Source: Clostridiales bacterium UBA1774
Lineage (GTDB): Bacteria; Bacillota; Clostridia; Oscillospirales; Oscillospiraceae
Reading direction: 5' to 3'
Assembly (NCBI GenBank): GCA_002314635.1
Contig: DCGQ01000053.1
Location: 27,679-87,186, forward strand
DNA: 59,508 bases
The position numbers were made by a program, and so were the translations under genes. Position 1 is the stretch's first letter. Each line of letters begins with the position of its first letter. Positions 1-7,071 of this stretch are shown here, piece after piece. The notes under the pieces were generated by a model that was not told where the DNA came from, did no database searches, and worked only from the letters and a program-made list of their open reading frames with translations.

Positions 1-152
1 AAGGTAGCGCCGCCCCAGCATTCCACGGAGTAGTAACCGGCCTTGTCCATCTGCTCCAGAACCGGCTCCATCACGGAGAAGGGCATACGGGTGGCAATCA
101 GAGACTGGTTCGCGTCACGCAGGACAGTCTCGGTAAACTGGACATTTTTCAT
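1..152 (-). CDS. oadA: oxaloacetate decarboxylase alpha-type carboxyltransferase, N-terminal fragment
   Basis: Only the first 50 codons lie in the window; the gene runs off the left edge. The N-terminus contains the carboxyltransferase-family signature TETVLRDANQSL followed by GYYSVECWGGAT, as found in oxaloacetate decarboxylase subunit alpha, pyruvate carboxylase subunit B and transcarboxylase 5S. This TIM-barrel domain exchanges a carboxyl group between biotin and pyruvate/oxaloacetate. The ATG at 150-152 follows an AAGGGTG ribosome binding site. It lies downstream of rsmG on the same strand. Which member of the family it is depends on the missing C-terminus (biotinyl domain) and on partner subunits outside the window. 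Confidence 0.82.
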   Translation of the reverse strand, partial: MKNVQFTETVLRDANQSLIATRMPFSVMEPVLEQMDKAGYYSVECWGGAT

Positions 153-188
153 GATGTTTAATCACCCTTATAAATCAAATTCATGCGT

Positions 189-252
189 ATGATAAATGAT
201 GAATGATAAATGAAAAAATTGGAGCATTCATTTATCATTTATCATGTATCAT
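189..252. repeat. ATGATAAATGA-family palindromic repeat, copy 1
   Basis: Two 25-nt arms (189-213 and 228-252) form an inverted repeat with 22 of 25 positions matching around a 14-nt loop. The arms are built from short units of the type TGATAAATGA. The right arm abuts the rsmG stop codon at 254-256. Related copies lie at about 27070-27130 and 59029-59113. It may act as a 3' stem-loop for rsmG. Confidence 0.7.
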
Positions 253-253
253 C

Positions 254-958
254 TCACAGTGGCTTTTTCTGGATTCTTGCGAAGCGTCTGGGATAACCGG
301 CCGGAGTAGCGGCAGCCTTCCGTACCAGAACGACCTTGCGGGGGATTCCGGCCACGGTCAGGTTTTGAATCTCCGCAGGTGCGCCGCCCAGCGTCTGAAT
401 GGCGTTGGCCGCTTCGGAGATTTCTTCGTCGCTGTCGCTGGCCTTCATGGCAAGCAGCAGACCGCCGGTTTTCACAAAGGGCAGGGTCAGTTCACTGAGC
501 TGGTTCAGCCGGGCCACCGCACGGGACACGGCGGCGTCAAAGCTGTCCCGCCAGTCGGGTTTCAGCGCCTGTTCCTCTGCACGGGCGTGGATGCAGGTGA
601 CGGAAACGCCCAGCTCCCGGCACAGGTCACAGAGGAAATCCACCCGCTTCTGCTGTGCGTCCAGCAGGGTCAGCGAAATCTCCGGCCGGGCCAGTTTCAG
701 GGGCAGACCGGGAAAGCCTGCGCCGGAGCCTACGTCTATGATACGGAGCGGCCCTTCCGGCAGCAGGGGAAGGAGACTCAGACTGTCCAGAAAATGGCGT
801 TCCGCCGTTTCCTTCGGGCCTTCCACCGCAGTCAGATCCATGACCTGATTCATTTTGCTCAGGTATTCATAATACGCCGCAAATGCGGCGGGCGCGGCGG
901 CTGGCAGGGAGATCCCCATGGCTGCCGCGCCTTCCGTTACAATGCGTTCCAAACTCAT
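254..958 (-). CDS. rsmG: 16S rRNA (guanine-527-N7)-methyltransferase RsmG
   Basis: The 234-residue product matches the RsmG (GidB) family in length and motifs. The SAM-binding motif I is DVGSGAGFPG at residues 75-84, preceded by the family segment ERHFLDSLSLLP. RsmG methylates N7 of G527 in the 530 loop of 16S rRNA, and its loss is known to give low-level streptomycin resistance. The start ATG at 956-958 overlaps the stop codon of the upstream membrane protein gene by 4 nt (ATGA), so the two are probably translationally coupled. In many Firmicutes rsmG lies near soj/spo0J and the origin, which agrees with the parS sites 4 kb away. The usual partner mnmG is not next to it here. Confidence 0.95.
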   Translation of the reverse strand: MSLERIVTEGAAAMGISLPAAAPAAFAAYYEYLSKMNQVMDLTAVEGPKETAERHFLDSLSLLPLLPEGPLRIIDVGSGAGFPGLPLKLARPEISLTLLDAQQKRVDFLCDLCRELGVSVTCIHARAEEQALKPDWRDSFDAAVSRAVARLNQLSELTLPFVKTGGLLLAMKASDSDEEISEAANAIQTLGGAPAEIQNLTVAGIPRKVVLVRKAAATPAGYPRRFARIQKKPL

Positions 959-1455
959 TCGGCTACACGGTAGAAAAGCTTCCAGTTTTCCACCAGCTCC
1001 ACATAGTCAAAATAATCGGTGCCGCCCAGCTCCTTTTCATATAGAAACCCGGCGCACCCGCCGTTTTCATAGCAGGTGTAGAAGATTACAGCGTCCTCCG
1101 TCACCTCAATGTTGAGGATCTCCCCGCCGTTTGTGTAGTCTCCGCAGGCGGGGGAAAGGAGCGGCTGGATTTCCTCGGGAAGAGCAGTTTCCTTGTCCTC
1201 CCGGCGGAGGAGAAAGCTGCCGTCAGCCTTCTTGCGATAGCTTTCCGCAGGTTCCTCCACCAGCAGCGCGGTCAGTCCCTGCACTGCGTCCGGCTTTTCC
1301 AGAAACATTTCCCGGGCCTGCAGCATGGCGTCCTCGTACCATGTGGTACTGCCGCTCTCCAGCACATCAGCGCTTTCCAGATACACATACCGGCAGCCGA
1401 GTGCCAGCGCAATCGCTAACAGACCGAATAGAAGTGTTTTGAAAAATGGCTTCAT
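955..1455 (-). CDS. small membrane-anchored protein of unknown function
   Basis: A 166-residue protein that I do not recognise as a named family. Residues 5-27 are a hydrophobic segment after a short basic N-terminus, giving a signal anchor or uncleaved signal. The remainder is acidic and looks extracytoplasmic. It has four cysteines (one near the membrane, three in the second half), with short segments such as YTCYENGGCAGFLYEKE that suggest a small beta-rich domain. The gene overlaps mscL by one base (TAATG) and rsmG by four, so it belongs to the same transcript. Its position between mscL and rsmG says little about its role. Confidence 0.75.
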   Translation of the reverse strand: MKPFFKTLLFGLLAIALALGCRYVYLESADVLESGSTTWYEDAMLQAREMFLEKPDAVQGLTALLVEEPAESYRKKADGSFLLRREDKETALPEEIQPLLSPACGDYTNGGEILNIEVTEDAVIFYTCYENGGCAGFLYEKELGGTDYFDYVELVENWKLFYRVAE

Positions 1456-1937
1456 TATTTCTTTTTCAGCTGCTCCAGAATGGCCTTCAGCAGCTCGGTT
1501 TCAGTGGGCTCCGCAGGCTTGTTCGCGGCTTCCGCAGCAGCCTTGGCGGCAGCTTCTGCGGCGGCCTTGGCTTCGGCTTCCTTTTTCTTCCGCTCGGCAA
1601 CTTCCTTGGCCTTGTTGAAGGTTTTGACGATCAAGAAGCAGACAAAGGCAACGATGACAAAGTCAATGACGGTGTTGAGGAAGGTGCCGAAGCCAAGCAC
1701 GCTGGCTTCCGTTACCACATTGCCCGCCTCATCGTACACTGCGGGTTTCAGGGTAATGTTCAGAGCGGAAGTGGCGTCCGCTCCGCCGAACACAAAGCCA
1801 ATGAAAGGCATCAGAACATTGTTGACCAGCGCAGTGGTGATCTTACCGAAAGCGCCGCCAACGATCACGCCGATGGCCATGTCCAGCACATTGCCCTTAC
1901 TGATAAAGGTTTTGAACTCGTTCAGCATTTTTTTCAT
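1455..1937 (-). CDS. mscL: large-conductance mechanosensitive channel MscL
   Basis: A 160-residue homologue of MscL, the pentameric membrane channel that releases solutes on hypo-osmotic shock. The N-terminal amphipathic helix (MLNEFKTFISKGNVLDMAIG) and the pore-lining TM1 with Gly/Ala-rich GVIVGGAFG are clear. TM2 lies at about residues 88-106. The protein is longer than the typical 135-150 residues because residues 108-142 form an Ala/Glu/Lys-rich linker. The usual C-terminal bundle helix (ETELLKAILEQLKKK) is kept at the end. The ATG at 1935-1937 is preceded by an AAGGAGG-type site. It follows serS on the same strand. Confidence 0.95.
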   Translation of the reverse strand: MKKMLNEFKTFISKGNVLDMAIGVIVGGAFGKITTALVNNVLMPFIGFVFGGADATSALNITLKPAVYDEAGNVVTEASVLGFGTFLNTVIDFVIVAFVCFLIVKTFNKAKEVAERKKKEAEAKAAAEAAAKAAAEAANKPAEPTETELLKAILEQLKKK

Positions 1938-1970
1938 GGGAAATTCCTCCTTGTTAAAAATATGAATCAG

Positions 1971-2026
1971 GAATGAACTATCATATATTTCACAGAAGGA
2001 AATCTATGATATATCATTCGACATTC
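1971..2026. repeat. imperfect palindrome between serS and mscL
   Basis: ATCATATATTTC (1980-1991) and GAAATCTATGAT (1999-2010) pair with one mismatch. The outer flanks carry a repeated GGAATG/CATTCC pair. The sequence resembles the ATGATAAATGA family in style but is not the same unit. No U-tract follows on the minus strand, so terminator activity is uncertain. Confidence 0.45.
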
Positions 2027-2030
2027 CGCA

Positions 2031-3335
2031 TTACTTTTTCGGAATCAGAACTTCCTTGCCGCCCATGTAGGGACGGAGGACGGCGGGGATGGTGACGGAA
2101 CCATCGGATTGCAGATGGTTCTCCAGGAAGGCGATCAGCATACGGGGAGGAGCCACCACCGTATTGTTCAGCGTGTGGGCCAGATACAGCTTTCCGTCCT
2201 TGCCACGGACGCGGATCCGCAGACGGCGGGCCTGTGCGTCGCCCAGATTGGAGCAGGAGCAGACCTCGAAGTATTTCTGCTGACGGGGACTCCATGCTTC
2301 GATATCGCAGGACTTGACCTTCAGATCGGCCAGATCGCCGGAGCAGCATTCTAGCTGACGCACCGGGATCTCCATGCTGCGGAACAGCTCCACGCTGTAG
2401 CGCCACATCTTCTCATACCAGTCCATGCTTTCTTCAGGACGGCAGACCACGATCATCTCCTGCTTCTCGAACTGATGGATGCGGTAAACGCCCCGCTCCT
2501 CGATGCCATGAGCGCCCTTTTCCTTGCGGAAACAGGGACTGTAGCTGGTCAGCGTCCGGGGAAGGGTATCTTCGGGCAGAATCTGGTCGATGAACTTGCC
2601 GATCATGCTGTGTTCGCTGGTGCCGATCAGGTACAGATCCTCGCCCTCGATCTTATACATCATAGCGTCCATATCGGTCTGGGACATGACGCCTTCCACC
2701 ACGTTGCCGTGGATCATGAAGGGCGGAATGCAGAAGGTGAAACCCTTGTCAATCATGAAATCCCGGGCATAGGCCAGAACAGCCTCGTGGAGCCGGGCAA
2801 TATCGCCCATCAGGTAATAGAAACCGTTGCCGCTGACACGCCCGGCAGCGTCCATATCCACGCCGTCGAAGCTCTCCATGATCTGGGTGTGGTAGGGAAC
2901 CTTGTATTCCGGCACCACCGGGTCGCCGAAGCGCTGCACTTCCACATTCATGCTGTCGTCCTTGCCGATGGGTACGCTGGGGTCGATGATGTTGGGGATC
3001 ACCAGCATGATCTTCCGCAGCTCATCTTCCAGCTGCGGCTCCAGTGCTTCCAGCTCTGCCAGACGGGCGGCCTGTTCCTGCACCTGCGCCTTGACCTTCT
3101 CGGCCTCATCCTTCTTGGAGGGGTCCTTCTTGCTCTGACCCATCAGAATGCCGATCTGCTTGCTGAGCGTATTCCGGTTGGCACGCAGCGAATCGGCCTC
3201 GGTCTTGGCGGAACGCAGTCTGCTGTCCAGCTCGATGGCTTCATCCACCAGCGGCAGCTTCTGATCCTGAAACTTTTTTCGGATGTTTTCTTTTACAATG
3301 TCCGGATTTTCGCGGACAAACTTGATGTCAAGCAT
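2031..3335 (-). CDS. serS: serine--tRNA ligase
   Basis: The 434-residue protein has the class II seryl-tRNA synthetase layout. An N-terminal long coiled-coil arm (about residues 30-105) binds the tRNA-Ser long variable arm. The catalytic core carries motif 2 (FRKEKGAHGIEERGVYRIHQ) and motif 3 (NNTVVAPPRMLIAFLENH). It charges tRNA-Ser (and tRNA-Sec) with serine in the cytoplasm. Length fits the family (about 425). The start ATG (3333-3335) has an AAGGA element 12 nt upstream. Only 58 nt separate it from spo0J, leaving no room for a T-box leader, so it is probably read through from the soj promoter. Confidence 0.96.
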   Translation of the reverse strand: MLDIKFVRENPDIVKENIRKKFQDQKLPLVDEAIELDSRLRSAKTEADSLRANRNTLSKQIGILMGQSKKDPSKKDEAEKVKAQVQEQAARLAELEALEPQLEDELRKIMLVIPNIIDPSVPIGKDDSMNVEVQRFGDPVVPEYKVPYHTQIMESFDGVDMDAAGRVSGNGFYYLMGDIARLHEAVLAYARDFMIDKGFTFCIPPFMIHGNVVEGVMSQTDMDAMMYKIEGEDLYLIGTSEHSMIGKFIDQILPEDTLPRTLTSYSPCFRKEKGAHGIEERGVYRIHQFEKQEMIVVCRPEESMDWYEKMWRYSVELFRSMEIPVRQLECCSGDLADLKVKSCDIEAWSPRQQKYFEVCSCSNLGDAQARRLRIRVRGKDGKLYLAHTLNNTVVAPPRMLIAFLENHLQSDGSVTIPAVLRPYMGGKEVLIPKK

Positions 3336-3393
3336 GGATATATAGTCCTTCTTTCAGAAAAGTTAAATCATGAATGTGGAACAGGAAAGCAGT

Positions 3394-4266
3394 TTATTCC
3401 GAGTCACGATCCTGCTCGGCAGCGCCCAGCAGCACCAGCAGCTGATCCAGATCCTCGTTGCCATAGTATTCGATTTCCAGACGGCTCTTTTTCGCACCGG
3501 GCAGAATACGAACCTTGTGACCCATATGCCGGGTCAGCCGTTCCTCCAGCGCTTTCACATAAATGTGATCGGCAGAAGGCACCTCGGTCTTTTCCGGCTT
3601 GGGAGCCAGCAGACGGCGAACCAGTGCCTCGGTCTGCCGGACGCTCAGTTCCTCCTGGATCACCTGTTCGGCGGTCTGACCGATCAGGTCAGCATCCCCC
3701 AGCGGCAGCAGACTGCGGGCATGACCGGCGGAAAGCGTACCCTCCTCCAGCTTGGCCAGCACATCCTCCGGCAGCGCCAGCAGACGCAGCGCGTTGGCCA
3801 CAGCAGGGCGGGACCAGCCTACCCGCTGGGCGGCAGTCTCCTGCGTGAAACCGTAGTCCTCCATCAGTTTTTTCAGACCGCGGGCCTGTTCCACCGGGTT
3901 CAGGTCTTCACGCTGCAGGTTTTCCACCAGAGCCAGCACCATGGTGGTACGATCATCCGCATCCAGAATCCGGGCAGGAACCTCCTCCAGACCGGCCTTC
4001 CGGGCGGCACGCCAGCGCCGCTCACCGGCGATGATCTGATAATGCTCGGCGTCCACGCGCCGAACGGCAATGGGTTGAATGATGCCGTGTTCCGCAATGG
4101 AATCCGCCAGCGCATCCAGCTTGTCCCCGTCGAAATTCTCACGAGGCTGGTTGCTGTTGGGTTCGATCTTGCTGATGGGAAGCAACCGCAAGTCACTGTC
4201 CTCATCAAAGGAAACATCGGTTCCGAATAGCGCTTCCAGTCCGCTTCCGATTCCTTTTCTCGGCAT
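3394..4266 (-). CDS. parB: chromosome partitioning protein ParB/Spo0J
   Basis: A 290-residue ParB-family CTPase clamp. The N-terminal ParB/Srx domain includes NQPRENFDGDKLDALADSI and the GERRWR CTP-binding motif at residues 81-86. The central helix-turn-helix (GFTQETAAQRVGWSRPAVA) reads parS, and the C-terminal part is the dimerisation domain. It loads at parS and spreads to organise the origin region and recruit SMC. I chose ATG 4264-4266 because GGAAGG lies 8 nt upstream; a GTG at 4273-4275 overlaps the soj stop but has no spaced Shine-Dalgarno sequence. Four parS sites lie just upstream of its partner gene. Confidence 0.95.
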   Translation of the reverse strand: MPRKGIGSGLEALFGTDVSFDEDSDLRLLPISKIEPNSNQPRENFDGDKLDALADSIAEHGIIQPIAVRRVDAEHYQIIAGERRWRAARKAGLEEVPARILDADDRTTMVLALVENLQREDLNPVEQARGLKKLMEDYGFTQETAAQRVGWSRPAVANALRLLALPEDVLAKLEEGTLSAGHARSLLPLGDADLIGQTAEQVIQEELSVRQTEALVRRLLAPKPEKTEVPSADHIYVKALEERLTRHMGHKVRILPGAKKSRLEIEYYGNEDLDQLLVLLGAAEQDRDSE

Positions 4267-4271
4267 CTGAG

Positions 4272-5042
4272 TCACCTTCCTTTCGGCGTATTCTGGGCGA
4301 TCAGCTCCTGCGCCAGATTATAGTAGGCCATGGAGCCTTTGCTGCTGCGGTCATAGGTCAGCACCGGCATCCCGTGGGAGGGCGCTTCGCTGAGCCGCAC
4401 ATTGCGGGGGATGGCTGTCTTAAAGACCTTGTTCTTCATGTGTTTTTTGACTGCATTGGCAACCTGCAAGCTCAGATTGGTGCGCCCGTCGTACATGGTC
4501 AGCACAACCCCCTCCACATCCAGATTCGGATTCAGAGTCCGGCGCAGCATCTTCACTGTTCCCATCAGCTCACTAAGCCCCTCCAGTGCCAGATATTCGC
4601 ATTGGACGGGAATCAAAACACTGTCGGCAGCACAGAGCGCATTCAGCGTCAGCAGCTCCAGCAGTGCAGGGCAGTCGATCAGAATGAAGTCATAGGCATC
4701 ACGCAGCGGCGCCAGCTTGTCCCGCAGGATATGCTCTCGTCCCTCCGAAGCGGCAAGCTGAACACCGGAACCGAACAGGTCTTTGTTGCAGGGTATCACA
4801 TCCCCGTAGGGCGTGTGAACGATGGCCTTCTCTGCCGGTACTCCTTCCAGCAAAACATGGTAGGTGTTGGGCGCGGCATTGTTTTTGTTGATGCCCAGAC
4901 CGGTGGTGCTGTGACCCTGCGGGTCGCAGTCCACAACCAACGTCTTATGACCGGCTTCCGTAAAGGCGCAGCAGAGGTTCACACAGGTGGTGGTTTTCCC
5001 AACACCGCCCTTTTGGTTAAACAAAGCTATCACTTTACTCAT
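4272..5042 (-). CDS. parA: chromosome partitioning ATPase ParA/Soj
   Basis: A 256-residue ParA/MinD-superfamily ATPase with the deviant Walker A KGGVGKTT at residues 11-18, the switch I region DCDPQGHSTTGLG and the Walker B-like LIDCPALL. It binds DNA non-specifically as an ATP dimer and works with Spo0J in origin segregation and, in Bacillus, DnaA control. It is immediately followed by spo0J. The ATG (5040-5042) has no Shine-Dalgarno sequence: it sits 7 nt after a perfect TATAAT box, suggesting a leaderless transcript. Confidence 0.95.
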   Translation of the reverse strand: MSKVIALFNQKGGVGKTTTCVNLCCAFTEAGHKTLVVDCDPQGHSTTGLGINKNNAAPNTYHVLLEGVPAEKAIVHTPYGDVIPCNKDLFGSGVQLAASEGREHILRDKLAPLRDAYDFILIDCPALLELLTLNALCAADSVLIPVQCEYLALEGLSELMGTVKMLRRTLNPNLDVEGVVLTMYDGRTNLSLQVANAVKKHMKNKVFKTAIPRNVRLSEAPSHGMPVLTYDRSSKGSMAYYNLAQELIAQNTPKGR

Positions 5043-5049
5043 GATACAT

Positions 5050-5078
5050 ATTATAAGCAGGAGCAGTCAAAAAAGCAA
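5050..5078 (-). promoter_or_regulatory. sigma-A promoter of soj, predicted leaderless
   Basis: On the minus strand TTGCTT (5078-5073), a 17-nt spacer and TATAAT (5055-5050) are followed by only 7 nt before the soj ATG. Transcription would start at or within a base or two of the start codon. No purine-rich ribosome binding site is present. Confidence 0.7.
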
Positions 5079-5101
5079 GCAATTTCCCGAAAAACCGGGC
5101 G

Positions 5102-5117
5102 TGTTTCACGTGAAACA
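5102..5117. promoter_or_regulatory. parS site 1 (perfect)
   Basis: TGTTTCACGTGAAACA is a perfect 16-bp palindrome matching the parS consensus bound by ParB/Spo0J. It lies 60 bp upstream of soj. Confidence 0.93.
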
Positions 5118-5135
5118 GTGTTCCACATTGTCCGG

Positions 5136-5151
5136 TGTTTCACGTGAAACA
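5136..5151. promoter_or_regulatory. parS site 2 (perfect)
   Basis: A second identical copy of TGTTTCACGTGAAACA, 34 bp (about three helical turns) from site 1, measured start to start. Confidence 0.93.
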
Positions 5152-5173
5152 GAAACAACGACCAACACCGGAA

Positions 5174-5189
5174 TGTTTCACATGAAACA
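5174..5189. promoter_or_regulatory. parS-like site 3 (centre variant)
   Basis: TGTTTCACATGAAACA differs from perfect parS by one base in the centre (ACGT to ACAT). It is 38 bp from site 2 and is the exact reverse complement of site 4. Confidence 0.8.
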
Positions 5190-5200
5190 ATCTGCCATAC

Positions 5201-5216
5201 TGTTTCATGTGAAACA
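5201..5216. promoter_or_regulatory. parS-like site 4 (centre variant, inverted)
   Basis: TGTTTCATGTGAAACA is the reverse complement of site 3 and 27 bp from it. It ends one base before the -35 box of the nitroreductase gene, so ParB bound here would probably hinder that promoter. Confidence 0.8.
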
Positions 5217-5217
5217 T

Positions 5218-5246
5218 TTGCATTTTAACCCAATCTGCGTTATGAT
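5218..5246 (+). promoter_or_regulatory. promoter of the nitroreductase gene
   Basis: TTGCAT (5218-5223), 17-nt spacer, TATGAT (5241-5246). It directly adjoins parS-like site 4. Confidence 0.75.
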
Positions 5247-5274
5247 ATTCCCAAAAAAGAAAGGAACGATGACC

Positions 5275-5802
5275 ATGAATGAAACCATGACTTCCCTGCT
5301 GGAACGCCGCAGCACACGCCACTATACCGAGGAACCGGTTTCTGCGGAAGCGCTGGACGCCATTTTGCAGGCGGGCCTTTGGGCACCTACCGCCCGCAAC
5401 GCGCAGGAAATCAAAATCGCGGTGATGTCCGACCCGGCACAGCGGGTAAGCTTTCGCAGCGATTTTGCACAGGCGGACGGCAGACCTCGTTTTGCCAATT
5501 TTGACTATGGCGCTCCGGTATTCCTGTTTCTGTACGGCCCCAAGGATTTTCCATACACGGAGCTGGACAGCGGCATCGTGGTGGAGAACATGGCCACCGC
5601 TGCGGAAGGTCTGGGACTGGGAACGGTAATCATCGGTTGTATTCGGGACTATATGCGCTCCCCTGCCGCGAAAGCATGGCGGGATGTGATCGGTATGTCA
5701 GAGGATGACCTGTTCACCATCGGCCTGTGCATCGGTCACATTGCAGAGCCTACGAAAAAACAGGAGCGGAAAGAAAACCGCGTCCTGTACGTAAAAACCT
5801 GA
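5275..5802 (+). CDS. nitroreductase family protein
   Basis: A 175-residue member of the FMN-dependent nitroreductase family. The N-terminal LLERRSTRHYTEEPVS is the typical FMN-phosphate-binding start (R-R/S-T-R). The later GLGLGTVIIGCIRDYM is the usual second flavin-contacting segment. Such proteins form dimers and reduce nitro groups, quinones or flavins with NAD(P)H; the true substrate cannot be told. I chose ATG 5275 because AAAGGA lies about 9 nt upstream; the ATG at 5269 is too close to that site. The DUF523 gene follows 23 nt later, probably on the same transcript. Confidence 0.85.
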   Translation: MNETMTSLLERRSTRHYTEEPVSAEALDAILQAGLWAPTARNAQEIKIAVMSDPAQRVSFRSDFAQADGRPRFANFDYGAPVFLFLYGPKDFPYTELDSGIVVENMATAAEGLGLGTVIIGCIRDYMRSPAAKAWRDVIGMSEDDLFTIGLCIGHIAEPTKKQERKENRVLYVKT

Positions 5803-5825
5803 ATACGACATAGGGAGGGTCGGAT

Positions 5826-6263
5826 ATGACGATTCTGGTCAGCGCCTGTCTGCTGGGCTGCCCCTGCCGCTATGACGGGAAGTCAAAGCCAAACGAGCAG
5901 GTTTTACAGATGGCAGAAAAACATCAAATGATTCCTGTCTGCCCGGAGCAGCTGGGTGGACTTCCAACGCCCCGCCCACCTGCGGAGTGGCACTGGCAAA
6001 GCCAGCGTTATATACGGGAGGACGGCACGGATGTGAGCGAATACTTCCTCCGGGGCGCGGAGGAAGCCGTTCGCATTTCAAAGCTGTGCCATGCGGAATG
6101 TGCGATTTTGAAGGAACGCAGTCCTTCCTGCGGTTTGTGCTGGATCTATGACGGCACCTTCACGAAAAACCAAATACCCAGTATGGGCGCAACCGCGTAT
6201 GCACTGTATAAAAGCGGACTGCAGATTTACGGTGAGTATACGATTCCACTGGAGCTACTCTGA
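5826..6263 (+). CDS. DUF523 family protein
   Basis: A 145-residue protein with the conserved DUF523 opening VSACLLGCPCRYDG, the middle PVCPEQLGGLPTPRPPAE and the late CAILKERSPSCG. The conserved cysteines (near residues 8, 12, 14, 40 and in SPSCG) suggest a metal or Fe-S site, but I know of no established function for the family. A GGGAGG site precedes the ATG. The 3' end overlaps the convergent birA gene by 37 bp. Confidence 0.85.
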   Translation: MTILVSACLLGCPCRYDGKSKPNEQVLQMAEKHQMIPVCPEQLGGLPTPRPPAEWHWQSQRYIREDGTDVSEYFLRGAEEAVRISKLCHAECAILKERSPSCGLCWIYDGTFTKNQIPSMGATAYALYKSGLQIYGEYTIPLELL

Positions 6264-7015
6264 CCGTGGAGTGTAGCTTCCCCGCTGCGAAGAACGATCT
6301 GCCCGTCACCTTTGTTCACGATGAGTCCGTAATCCTCCGTCAAACCAACTGCCGTACCCGTGCTGCCATCGGGCAGCGTGACCTGCTTTCCCAGCGTGAC
6401 GCAGTTCGCGCGGTATTCCTCCAGCCGGTCTGCCGGTGAAGCCAACGGAAGCTGTTCCAGCTCCCGAAGCAGCGAAGCTGCCAGAGCCACCCGGTCTACC
6501 GGCTGCCCGGTTTCTGCGGAAATAGAGGTCACGATGGGCCGCAGTTCGGCGGGAAAATCCTCGGCCGCAGTGCTGCAATTCACGCCGATACCTATTATAA
6601 TATGCTGCATTGCGCCGCCCAGAAATACGCCTTCGGCCAGAATGCCGCAGAGCTTTCTGCCGCCTGCCAGCAGGTCATTCACCCATTTGATTTCCGTGTC
6701 CAGTCCGGTTTGGTGCAGAATGCCCCGGCGGACGGCAGTGGCCGCCAGTGCGGGAAGAATACCCAGAGACTCCGGCGGCAGCTCCGGCCGCAGCAGCAGC
6801 GAAAAGTAAAGGCCGCAGCCTGCCGGGGAGTGAAAGCTCCGCCCCATGCGGCCCCGTCCCGCCGTCTGTGATTCGGCCAGCACCACGGTTCCGGCCTTCG
6901 CACCGGAAAGGGCCAGCTTCCTCAGCTGCGTATTCGTGGAGTCCGTTTCGCGGAACCAGTGGATTTCGCGCCCGGGCAGCAGAGAACGCAGCGTGTTTTC
7001 GTATTCCAAAACCAT
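6227..7015 (-). CDS. birA: biotin--[acetyl-CoA-carboxylase] ligase, monofunctional
   Basis: A 262-residue biotin protein ligase that activates biotin to biotinyl-5'-AMP and transfers it to the lysine of carboxyl-carrier proteins such as the one expected for OadA. It has the biotinyl-AMP loop GRGRMGRSF (from residue 53) and the KWVNDLL motif (110-116). A C-terminal SH3-like domain follows. There is no N-terminal helix-turn-helix, so it is the non-repressor type. The start ATG (7013-7015) has GGGGTG 7 nt upstream; an in-frame ATG at 7036 lacks such a site. Its 3' end overlaps the DUF523 gene. Confidence 0.94.
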   Translation of the reverse strand: MVLEYENTLRSLLPGREIHWFRETDSTNTQLRKLALSGAKAGTVVLAESQTAGRGRMGRSFHSPAGCGLYFSLLLRPELPPESLGILPALAATAVRRGILHQTGLDTEIKWVNDLLAGGRKLCGILAEGVFLGGAMQHIIIGIGVNCSTAAEDFPAELRPIVTSISAETGQPVDRVALAASLLRELEQLPLASPADRLEEYRANCVTLGKQVTLPDGSTGTAVGLTEDYGLIVNKGDGQIVLRSGEATLHGQSSSSGIVYSP

Positions 7016-7071
7016 AGAATCACCCCGGAACAGCATACCATGTTCCGAAAAAATTGCAAGCGGAGGCTTCT

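Noticed and set aside
3336..3393. T-box riboswitch in front of serS
   Set aside because: The gap is only 58 nt and holds no T-box sequence or terminator hairpin.
5040..5250. oriC itself
   Set aside because: parS sites are present but I see no DnaA-box cluster, AT-rich unwinding element or dnaA/dnaN genes.
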